Assembly: GCA_964539825.1 (NCBI GenBank)
Contig: CAZIKF010000019.1
Coordinates: forward strand, 42,726 to 106,725
Direction: 5' to 3'
DNA length: 64,000 bases
Origin: CAZIKF01 sp964539825
GTDB lineage: Bacteria; Muiribacteriota; UBA6191
Positions 27,425 through 35,327 of the stretch are shown in pieces. The notes under the pieces are model-generated. The model did no database searches and was not told the origin of the DNA. It was given only the letters and a program-made list of their open reading frames with translations. Each line of letters starts with the position of its first letter. The stretch's first letter is position 1. Both the position numbers and the translations under genes were made by a program.

Positions 27425-29054
27425 TTTTGATGACAGCCCCCAGTTCGTCGACCAATACCCGGATTCCCGGGTCCTGGAGCAGCTTGTCCTGGAGTTCCTC
27501 CGAAAAAGAATCCCCTTCCTGATTTCTTTCGACGGTTGGACTATAATCCTTAATCGTCTCAGAATCATCGGTGGGGGAATCGGGAGGATCTCCAAGAATG
27601 AGCGTCAGCTCTCTATGATCGCCAAATCGGGTTTTCACCAATTCCTGTAAAACTCTTGTAGCTTCAGGGTCCTGGACTTTTTTGTAATGAAATTCAAATT
27701 TTGGGCTGTAATAGAGACAGAGCCTATCTTCTTCTAGCCTTGGAGTGGCATTTTCGAAAAAAGCGGCCTTCATTCGATCCTTTTTCTTGAAATCCTTTAA
27801 GAGTAATTTCCAATTTTTCTCCGCTTCGGGATATCGATCGAGGGTCAGATCTCTGGTTTCAACCGGAACAGGGGCAGCCTTCTGCTGGGAAGGTTCCTTT
27901 TCCATTTTGGAAATCCTCTGCTCCAGTTTTGCCAGTTTTCCGTCCAATTGTGACGAGACCGGCCCACTGCCCAAAAGAGTTTTAGGTTCTCTTGAGCAAA
28001 GTAATAATCCCATTTCTCCGTGCAGTTCGGGATACAGACTCTGTCTCATTGAATCCAGAATTTTTAAATAGGCTTGAAAGGTATAAACCCAGAAGTCAGC
28101 ATTTCTACTGGCTGCCTCCTGGGGAATACCCTGAAAGGGTACGTTTACATTGTAATGGAAAGCCAGGTAATCACGGAGTCGATTGAGCAGTAATTCCAAA
28201 AGACTCTGGGGTGTACAACCCCCACGAATCAACTCTCGATACTGCTGAATAATTTCATGCAGCACCCCTTTGGAATGTGCTTCCAAAATGCCGTCAACAA
28301 TCTCCAGGGTTGGAAGACCCATAGATTTTAAATAATCGGATAGCTCCACATGGGGACCACACAACTGTACGGTTTGCTCAAGCAGGGTAAGGGCATCCCT
28401 CATCCCACCCCCACTCCTACGGTAGAGTTGATCTAAGACAGTGGATTCAATTTTCAGAGACTCCGCTTTGAGAACCTCCTCCAATCGACTCTCGCACTCA
28501 GTGGCACTTAGCAGTTCAAAGTCAAGACGAATACATCTAGACAGAATGGTAGGCGGGAGGCGCTCTGGCTCCGTTGTGGCCAGAAGAAATATCATATATG
28601 CGGGAGGCTCTTCGAGGGTTTTGAGAAAGGAATTGGCCGCATCTTTGCTTAGCATGTGAACTTCATCTATTACATAGACTTTATAGAAGTCCTTTCCCGC
28701 CATGGGGGGATATTGAACCTGGTCCCTGATCTCACGAAAATCATCGATCTTTCGGTTGCTTGCCGCATCCATCTCCATGAAGTCAGGATAGGAACCGCTA
28801 TGAAATCCGCGACAGGATGGGCATTGAAGGCAAGGATTAGCATCTTGACGCTGTGTACAGTTGAGAGCCGCTGCAAAAATCCTGGCAGAGGTAGTCTTAC
28901 CAGTGCCCCGCGGACCGCAAAGCATGTAGGCGTGCGCTGGATTTTTGCGCAATAGTGAATTCTGTAAAATTCTCTTGGGAATCTCTTGACCAGCTACCTC
29001 ATCCCAGATTCTTGGCCTATATTTGCGGTAATATGTGGAAACTGCAGAGCTCAT
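27414..29054 (-). CDS. dnaX: DNA polymerase III subunit gamma/tau
   Basis: A 546-residue clamp-loader ATPase that loads the sliding clamp at replication forks. It has all the core motifs: RKYRPRIWDEVAGQ near the start, Walker A GPRGTGKT (about residues 47-54), the zinc-site cysteines (C66, C75, C78, C81), Walker B DEVH (130-133), and sensor/arginine finger LSRC (171-174). The C-terminal 180 residues are the variable tau-like part. I start at the ATG at 29054, which overlaps the upstream stop as TGATG; a TTG three bases earlier is possible. dnaX is often followed by ybaB and recR. Here it instead sits at the end of the shikimate genes, after a TPR gene. Confidence 0.93.
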   Translation of the reverse strand: MSSAVSTYYRKYRPRIWDEVAGQEIPKRILQNSLLRKNPAHAYMLCGPRGTGKTTSARIFAAALNCTQRQDANPCLQCPSCRGFHSGSYPDFMEMDAASNRKIDDFREIRDQVQYPPMAGKDFYKVYVIDEVHMLSKDAANSFLKTLEEPPAYMIFLLATTEPERLPPTILSRCIRLDFELLSATECESRLEEVLKAESLKIESTVLDQLYRRSGGGMRDALTLLEQTVQLCGPHVELSDYLKSMGLPTLEIVDGILEAHSKGVLHEIIQQYRELIRGGCTPQSLLELLLNRLRDYLAFHYNVNVPFQGIPQEAASRNADFWVYTFQAYLKILDSMRQSLYPELHGEMGLLLCSREPKTLLGSGPVSSQLDGKLAKLEQRISKMEKEPSQQKAAPVPVETRDLTLDRYPEAEKNWKLLLKDFKKKDRMKAAFFENATPRLEEDRLCLYYSPKFEFHYKKVQDPEATRVLQELVKTRFGDHRELTLILGDPPDSPTDDSETIKDYSPTVERNQEGDSFSEELQDKLLQDPGIRVLVDELGAVIKNVD

Positions 29055-31150
29055 CAAGATCCAGATCCCCCATCTTGCTTCTCCTGTATTTCCTCAAGAT
29101 GTTTTAAATTTTTGCGGCACTGCTCCACAAAAAGATCTCCTTCCTTACCAAATTCTAAAGCCTTGCGGTAATAGCTCATTGCTTCCTTAAGTTTATATAC
29201 GCCCTCCCTCGAGAGAGCAAGAAGGTAGTATATTTCGGGATCCCCGCCAAATTGAGTCAAAAGCTTGCTCAAAAACTCTGAAGCATCATTATGCTGTTCC
29301 GCATAGATCAGGGAATGCGCATACCACAGAGAAGACTCACGATCGATTGCTGTATCCCCGTTTAAATGAAAAGCCTTCTTTAAGTAGTCGAGAGTTAAAA
29401 AGTAGTTTTCTTCCGCATAAGCCTGAGATGCGCTCTCACGGTAGGACTTCAGACCAATATTACGGGCCTTAACCAAGAGATCTTCAGGGATTTTGGATGC
29501 ACCCAGGGCCATCTCAGCCTGCAAAAAAGCCTGGCGGTAAAACGCTGAATCAAGAAATACCTCAGCGAGACCAATGCGGGCTTTGTGAAATTGGGGATCC
29601 TCTTTCAATGCCCTCTTTAAATGAGTGATTTCCTGAGAGTATCTTCTTTTGGAAGGTGAACTAAGACCATAGAATTTTCCCAGGTAATATTGAAGTTCCT
29701 TGGTTTTCCAAAGATTGCGAGGGGCTCGTTCAAAAAGAGCGGTGACTGACTGAACCTCCTTTTGAAAATTCTCATGCAGGATTTTGGTTCCCTGCCTGAG
29801 TTCATCCGCACGACGCTCCATCAGGCTTCCAAGACTTAGATAGGGTTCTTTTAAGGAGGCATCAAATCGAATCAGAAGCTTGAGAATTTCCGCTAACTCC
29901 GCTGGTTCAGACTGAGCTTCAAGGAGTTTCAGGTCCCGGTGCAAAGTCTTTGCTACCTGTGCTCGAAACCTTTTAAAGGTCTCGGATTCCTTTGCTGCCC
30001 TGGGATCAACCTGTTCCATTCTTCTGAGCAGGGGAGCTAGCTCCTCAATGTAGCCCTTCTTATATAACAGGGAAGCGCTATCCAGAAGTAGGTCGAATTT
30101 CGCCCGGGGTACCTGTGAGTACGCTACCAGGTAATTTCTGCCGTCAGACCAGGTGTTCCATCGCTCTGGATATTCGAGCAGGATTCTGCCTATTCGGATT
30201 AAATTTTCAGGATTCTCTTCCGTACTAAGCAAAAGCTCCTGCAGCTTTTTTAGTCCCAGGGTCTTTTCATGAAACTCAAAATAGAGATCAGCCTCCTTGC
30301 GAACATCCTCCCAACTGAATCCATAAGGGTGATCTTGCAGAGCTCTCTTTAAAGCCCTGGTTTTCGAAATCACCTTCTCATCCGAGTTAAGAGCGAGAGC
30401 CACATTCACAAAAATGTGAGCCAGGGAAAATTCCCTCAATGAGAAAAGGGCTAATGCTTGAGAATAAAGATACACTCGATCAAATTTTCGTTTGCGAAAT
30501 TCTTGTTCAAGAAAAAATCGGGCTTTGGAGAATTCTCCTTGAACCAGATAGTGATCTCCAACTCTTCCCCATAGGAAGTCGCCATATAAATTCCTATCTT
30601 GTAAAAAACGGTAGATTCTGGAGAGAAAGGGTACATAGGTGACTTGCTCAAGTTCCTTAATCCTTTTGGAGAGACGCCCCGGGCGATCTTTGAGCGTGGT
30701 AAATAACCTCATGAAGATCTTCCAGGCAAATTCCTGGTTGCCCCTTGCGTTAAGTCGTATTGAAACCGTTAGCATTTTTTCATAGAATTCATCCTCCTCT
30801 CCTCCTGGTAAGAGATAGGAGGCTACCGATTCCGCTAGCGCCGCCAATCGTTCGGACTGCTCAGTCACCTGGTAGATCTTCGCCAAAGCCTTTTTGATTT
30901 CTAAATCTTTTGGCCTGATTTCCTGGGCTATTTCTAAAACTCTTTGAGCCTCTAACCACTTTTTTTCCTGATAGAGGATTCTGCCTGCTTCTGAAAGGTC
31001 CTCAAAGGAATACCTTCCTGCTGCAACAGCCTCCTGAAGCTTTCGAACTGAAGACTTGCCCGCTTTCTCAATATCCAGGGTCTCTGAATAGAGAAAAGCT
31101 GAAAAAATTGCCAAGAACAATCCCCCGGTAAAGAACTTAAATGGCTTCAA
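29054..31150 (-). CDS. Exported TPR-repeat protein
   Basis: A 698-residue protein with a signal peptide (1-22) and many TPR-type helical pairs along its length (for example residues 55-110, 500-560 and 610-690, with the A-x-x-Y-x-x-A/L spacing). The start is TTG at 31150, overlapping the aroC stop as TTGA, with GGGAG five to six bases upstream. It lies between aroC and dnaX, coupled to both. It is probably a periplasmic scaffold. No partner is known from sequence. Confidence 0.75.
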   Translation of the reverse strand: MKPFKFFTGGLFLAIFSAFLYSETLDIEKAGKSSVRKLQEAVAAGRYSFEDLSEAGRILYQEKKWLEAQRVLEIAQEIRPKDLEIKKALAKIYQVTEQSERLAALAESVASYLLPGGEEDEFYEKMLTVSIRLNARGNQEFAWKIFMRLFTTLKDRPGRLSKRIKELEQVTYVPFLSRIYRFLQDRNLYGDFLWGRVGDHYLVQGEFSKARFFLEQEFRKRKFDRVYLYSQALALFSLREFSLAHIFVNVALALNSDEKVISKTRALKRALQDHPYGFSWEDVRKEADLYFEFHEKTLGLKKLQELLLSTEENPENLIRIGRILLEYPERWNTWSDGRNYLVAYSQVPRAKFDLLLDSASLLYKKGYIEELAPLLRRMEQVDPRAAKESETFKRFRAQVAKTLHRDLKLLEAQSEPAELAEILKLLIRFDASLKEPYLSLGSLMERRADELRQGTKILHENFQKEVQSVTALFERAPRNLWKTKELQYYLGKFYGLSSPSKRRYSQEITHLKRALKEDPQFHKARIGLAEVFLDSAFYRQAFLQAEMALGASKIPEDLLVKARNIGLKSYRESASQAYAEENYFLTLDYLKKAFHLNGDTAIDRESSLWYAHSLIYAEQHNDASEFLSKLLTQFGGDPEIYYLLALSREGVYKLKEAMSYYRKALEFGKEGDLFVEQCRKNLKHLEEIQEKQDGGSGS

Positions 31151-32202
31151 ATACTCTCCCTCTGACTTGCTTCCTCTTCAGATTCCAGAAAAAACTTCTG
31201 CTGATTTCCTTGCAATGCGCGGCTCATCAGAATCATATCCAACAAGACCTGAGCCATCATAGCCTCGGCCACCACAACCGCTCGATAGGCGACACAGGGA
31301 TCATGGCGTCCGCGAAGCTGAATTTCGGCTTCTTCACCGCTTGTTGACAGAGTTTCCTGGGTTTTAAAGATAGAAGGAGTTGGCTTTAGCGTAATTCTGG
31401 CTATGATGGGTTCACCAGTGGAGATTCCTCCTAAGATTCCTCCGCAGTGATTCGTCTTAAAGCCTTCAGATCCCATCTGATCATTATTGCGCGACCCCCT
31501 CTTTGCCACTACTTCTACCCCATCTCCAATTTCCACAGCTTTCACCGCATTGATGGACATCAGGGCATAAGCCAACCTGGCATCCAGCTTCTCATAAATC
31601 GGTTCCCCCACACCCGCTGGCACACCAGTTGCCTGAACCTCTACCTGCCCCCCAATAGAGTCGCCATCTTGCTTGGCAAGTAAAACCTCCTGCATCATTT
31701 TTTCCTGATCCTCCAATACAGAACCGACTCTACTAACTCTTCCCTGCACTCTTATTCCCCATTTTGCCAGGTATTGGCTGGCCACGGAACCGGCTACCAC
31801 TCGGCCTATGGTTTCTCTTGCGGAGGACCTACCTCCGCCATAAGGGTCCCGGTTGCGGTATTTCTGCCGGTAAGTAAAGTCAGCGTGACCAGGTCTAAAG
31901 AGCTCACGAATCTTCTCGTAGTCATCCTTTTGGGCATCGCTATTCTGAAAGGTGAAAGTCAGGGGAGCGCCAGTGGTTCGGCCTTCATAAAGTCCAGAAA
32001 GTACCTTGAGTTGATCGGGTTCCTTACGACCTGAAACTAATTTGGAAGTCCCAGGCTTTCGTTTATCCAGATCCCGTTGAACCAGGTCAAGATCGAGCGG
32101 AAAATCAGACGGAATCCCATCAAGTACCACCCCTACACAGGGACCATGAGACTCACCCCAGGTAGTAAACCGAAATAGAATGCCAAAACTATTTGAGGCC
32201 AT
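31147..32202 (-). CDS. aroC: Chorismate synthase
   Basis: A 351-residue enzyme that converts EPSP to chorismate with reduced FMN, the last step of the shikimate pathway. Family motifs are present: GESHGPCVGVVLDG (16-29), RPGHADFTYRQKY (103-115), GGGRSSARET (122-131) and RHDPC near the C-terminus. Length is normal for the bacterial enzyme. It follows aroK by three bases and is coupled downstream to the TPR gene. Confidence 0.97.
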   Translation of the reverse strand: MASNSFGILFRFTTWGESHGPCVGVVLDGIPSDFPLDLDLVQRDLDKRKPGTSKLVSGRKEPDQLKVLSGLYEGRTTGAPLTFTFQNSDAQKDDYEKIRELFRPGHADFTYRQKYRNRDPYGGGRSSARETIGRVVAGSVASQYLAKWGIRVQGRVSRVGSVLEDQEKMMQEVLLAKQDGDSIGGQVEVQATGVPAGVGEPIYEKLDARLAYALMSINAVKAVEIGDGVEVVAKRGSRNNDQMGSEGFKTNHCGGILGGISTGEPIIARITLKPTPSIFKTQETLSTSGEEAEIQLRGRHDPCVAYRAVVVAEAMMAQVLLDMILMSRALQGNQQKFFLESEEEASQRESI

Positions 32203-32205
32203 TAT

Positions 32206-32784
32206 TCAAGCACTTCCAGCCAAAAGAGATTCCTCTCCAGAGGTTAAAATTCTAAGAACTTTTCTCACCATACCTTCTACATCTTCCCCCTGCCATGATA
32301 CTGTCCAATCTGAGCGTTGCCGGTATTGCTCCCGGCGATTGATATAAAGGGCCGAAACTTCTTCCTCAACAGAGGAAAACCCTTCCAGAATCGGTCTTGA
32401 ATCGGGCTTAGATAGACGCCTTCTTAGTAGCTCTGATTTACAAACATCCAAATAGAGAAATTGAGCACGTTCGCTAAGAACTTTCATGGCTAAAGGATTC
32501 GAACAAACTCCGCCTCCGGTTGCAAGAACAAGAGAAAATCGGGGAAGATCCCATAGTGCCAACTCCTCCTGCTCCCTGAACCGTGTCTCGCCATAGAGTC
32601 GAAAAAAAGAATGATGATCTCTGCCAACCCTTTGGGCCAGAACCAGATCAAGATCATAGGAGTCCAGTCCCAATTCCTGGGCTACCCTCGCTGAGATAGT
32701 GCTCTTTCCGCTGGCGCGATCACCAATCAGGGCAATCCATTTTCTTCGCAGGCACTGAGGATAAACCAAAGGATAACAACTCAA
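32206..32784 (-). CDS. aroK: Shikimate kinase
   Basis: A 192-residue kinase that phosphorylates shikimate at O3. Walker A is GDRASGKST (21-29). The shikimate-binding DLD pair lies at 44-46, the arginines in ETRFREQE at 66-73, the ATGGG loop at 88-92, and the lid arginines in RRRLSKPDSRP around 125-140. The start is TTG at 32784, overlapping the aroDE stop as TTGA. A second TTG at 32769 could also serve. The first 15 residues are not conserved in the family. Confidence 0.93.
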   Translation of the reverse strand: MSCYPLVYPQCLRRKWIALIGDRASGKSTISARVAQELGLDSYDLDLVLAQRVGRDHHSFFRLYGETRFREQEELALWDLPRFSLVLATGGGVCSNPLAMKVLSERAQFLYLDVCKSELLRRRLSKPDSRPILEGFSSVEEEVSALYINRREQYRQRSDWTVSWQGEDVEGMVRKVLRILTSGEESLLAGSA

Positions 32785-34193
32785 CTCAATACCTTTTGCC
32801 CTTCCTCCACTGAAAATCCAAGATCTCCAAACCAGATCCGCTGCTGGTGTATAGCCTGGTAGCGAAAAAGGTCCACAGCCTGTAATATCTCAATTTCCAT
32901 TTCCATAGCCCTGGTCGCCAACAGGGTATAGCGGGGATTATATATGGACTCAACGAGTGTTGTCGTCTCCTCAAGCCATTCAGGTGGAATGGGGGAGACG
33001 TGCTGATCCTGAAATCCGGCACTTGTGGCTTGGATTAGAACCGTATTTCTTAGCTCAAATCGCTGGTCCGTTGGCAAAAAATTAACGCCAAACTGTTCAG
33101 CAAGATCCCTGGCCTTATATTCAGTCCGGTTCCACACAAAGATCATTTCCTTATGGTCGCACAGGGCGGCAAGAGCAGAACGAGCCAATCCTCCGGCACC
33201 CAAAATGATTACCTTCTCCTTTTCAACCCACCCGGGCATGATTTCATCAAGAGCTGCACGCAAACCAGAGGCGTCAGTGTTATGACCAATCCATGCCGTG
33301 CCATCCCTGACCATCGTGTTACAGGAGCCGGAAGCCTCAACGAGATAGTCATAGGAAGAAAGAAACGGCACGACTGAACGCTTGAGTGGAGTTGTTACCG
33401 AAAGTCCTTTGATCCAGGGAGGACATAGGTCGAAAAAGTTTTCTAAGTCCTGGGCTGGGAATCGTTGGTAGGAACAGGACTTCTTTCTTTTTTTAAAAAA
33501 CTGATTATGGAAATAAGGAGAGAAAGAATGACTAACCTGACCTCCCAGAATCCCATACAAATCGTACTTTTTAGAAGGGACGCGACCAAATTCTCGGTCC
33601 CATCGCTGTGTGTCCACCTGACCAGGGGCAGTGGGAACCCCCATATCGCATAGGTAGGTCCAGGGATTGTCAAAATAGCGATAGCAGACCCGACTCCATT
33701 CCCCTGCTTCTCCCATTAGAACAAGCAGAACTGGCTTTTCCCAGCTTTTGGAGCTTTTTAGCAAAGCGAATGTCTCCCAGACATCAGTCACATGCAACCC
33801 GATTTTGTAGTGGGCCGCCGGGATCTGAAACATTCTATCCAGCATTACATACGACAATCTTGAATCTGCATAATTATGAAAAGAAAGGATTAATTTAGAG
33901 GAAAAGTCCTGGTCTATTTGACTTAACTCAGGCATAAATTCAATATCAACGTCGACATAGTCAAACCCTTCTTCTAGTGCCTTGTGATAGAGGGATTTTA
34001 CAGTTTGGCTGTCCTCTTGAAAATTTCTACAAGTAAAAATGAGCTTACCGGAATAGGCTTTTCGGATAGCCCCAAGGTTCATAGAACTTGGAGCTTTGTC
34101 TGCTCGCACTTCCACGCACCGAACACGTTTGTGTCTTTGTATGGTTTCCAGAACATCGCTAGCACTCTCTGCTAATATTGAGAGTACTTTCAT
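32781..34193 (-). CDS. aroDE: Bifunctional 3-dehydroquinate dehydratase / shikimate dehydrogenase
   Basis: A 470-residue fusion. Residues 1-205 are a type I dehydroquinate dehydratase with VEVRAD (27-32), catalytic His106 (SFHNY) and the Schiff-base Lys130 (HYKIG), plus GEAGEWSR and TAPGQ. Residues 210-470 are a shikimate dehydrogenase with the substrate loop GQVSHSFSPYFHN (218-230), catalytic Lys271 (SVTTPLK) and Asp307 (HNTDASG), and the NADP-binding GAGGLARS (332-339). It performs steps three and four of the pathway. Such fusions are known from plants, chlamydiae and some other bacteria. The start ATG overlaps the aroB stop by four bases. Confidence 0.95.
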   Translation of the reverse strand: MKVLSILAESASDVLETIQRHKRVRCVEVRADKAPSSMNLGAIRKAYSGKLIFTCRNFQEDSQTVKSLYHKALEEGFDYVDVDIEFMPELSQIDQDFSSKLILSFHNYADSRLSYVMLDRMFQIPAAHYKIGLHVTDVWETFALLKSSKSWEKPVLLVLMGEAGEWSRVCYRYFDNPWTYLCDMGVPTAPGQVDTQRWDREFGRVPSKKYDLYGILGGQVSHSFSPYFHNQFFKKRKKSCSYQRFPAQDLENFFDLCPPWIKGLSVTTPLKRSVVPFLSSYDYLVEASGSCNTMVRDGTAWIGHNTDASGLRAALDEIMPGWVEKEKVIILGAGGLARSALAALCDHKEMIFVWNRTEYKARDLAEQFGVNFLPTDQRFELRNTVLIQATSAGFQDQHVSPIPPEWLEETTTLVESIYNPRYTLLATRAMEMEIEILQAVDLFRYQAIHQQRIWFGDLGFSVEEGQKVLS

Positions 34194-35239
34194 AGTTTTT
34201 CTCCAAAAGCTTTTAAAACCTCCTGCGGCTCTAATTCCAGTGTGAAATTTTTTGGATCTACGGGAACTCCTGGCTCCTTTATCAATACAAAGGAAATCCG
34301 TCCCGAGGAATTTTTCTTATCCCTGAGCAAGGCAGGAAGGAGCGGTTCGAGAGAGCCTGAATACAGGGGAATTGGCACTGGGCTATAGGAATTTTCCAAT
34401 TGTGCTCGAAATTCAGGGCAAACCTTACCAAGCCTTTCCCCCATTCTCGACTCTAAAATCAATCCCATCCAAACACAGATCCCGTGTGGGACATCAAAGC
34501 GGTAAAAGGATTCAAGCGCATGCCCGATGGTGTGACCAGCGTTGAGCAGCTTGCGCCTTCCCTCTTCCCTGTAGTCAGACTCAACGATCCTCTTCTTCAC
34601 CTCAATACAATCTCCAATCAATTTATCCAAATCCCCCACCCTTCCTTTATCTGGGCTCAAAATAGCCAGTGAATCCTTAAAGAGCTGTACTGAGTCAATC
34701 GCGCTTGTTTTGAGAACTTCGCCCATGCCCGAAAGCCACTGAATTTCTGGAAGGGATTTTAGAACAGCGCTATCCAGGTATACTCCCCGGGGAAGGGAAA
34801 AGGACCCAACCAAATTTTTTCCCGCTGGAAGATTCATCGCAGTCTTACCTCCAATAGCTGAATCAACCATGGATAGCAATGTCGTTGGCACCAGAAAACA
34901 GGGAATGGAGCGATAAAGAATGGAGGCCAAAAAACCAGCAAAATCAGCCAATGCTCCCCCCCCAATTGCCAAAACAGCTCCCTTGCGATTCACCACTTCA
35001 ACTGATTTTGAAAGCAGTGATTCCAGACTGGAAAAAGACTTAAGGTGTTCCCCACCCTCCAAAACATACCGTTGAAAAGGAATTGCTAATCCCTCACAAA
35101 TTTCATTACCAAAAGCCTCCACCGCCTGATCGACAAGAACGAGAACATTTTCATATTCCCTGAGGGAATCCTGAAGAACCTCCCGATCAAAAGAAACCCA
35201 ACACTCAAGAGATTTACCGGGAACACGGACATTAAGCAT
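34190..35239 (-). CDS. aroB: 3-dehydroquinate synthase
   Basis: A 349-residue NAD- and metal-dependent enzyme that makes 3-dehydroquinate from DAHP. Diagnostic motifs: GGGALADFAGF (93-103), VPTTLLSMVDSAIGGKTA (117-134), GKNLVGSF (140-147), metal-ligand Glu174 in GMGEVLK, and NAGHTIGHALE with a further His in VPHGICVW. It heads the coupled aroB-aroDE-aroK-aroC group. The upstream neighbour is 88 bases away. Neither aroA, the DAHP synthase nor the chorismate-using genes are in the window. Confidence 0.96.
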   Translation of the reverse strand: MLNVRVPGKSLECWVSFDREVLQDSLREYENVLVLVDQAVEAFGNEICEGLAIPFQRYVLEGGEHLKSFSSLESLLSKSVEVVNRKGAVLAIGGGALADFAGFLASILYRSIPCFLVPTTLLSMVDSAIGGKTAMNLPAGKNLVGSFSLPRGVYLDSAVLKSLPEIQWLSGMGEVLKTSAIDSVQLFKDSLAILSPDKGRVGDLDKLIGDCIEVKKRIVESDYREEGRRKLLNAGHTIGHALESFYRFDVPHGICVWMGLILESRMGERLGKVCPEFRAQLENSYSPVPIPLYSGSLEPLLPALLRDKKNSSGRISFVLIKEPGVPVDPKNFTLELEPQEVLKAFGEKL

Positions 35240-35327
35240 TTGTTAGGAATTCAGTAGCCAGAAGTTAGAATGGGACCCATACACCCCACCTGAGAAATGA
35301 CAATTCAAAATTCTGACTCCTGAATTC

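Noticed and set aside
27425..27595. N-terminal extension of the exported protein into dnaX
   Set aside because: The extension is rich in Arg/Ile/Pro with no leader character, while the ATG at 27424 opens a proper signal peptide.
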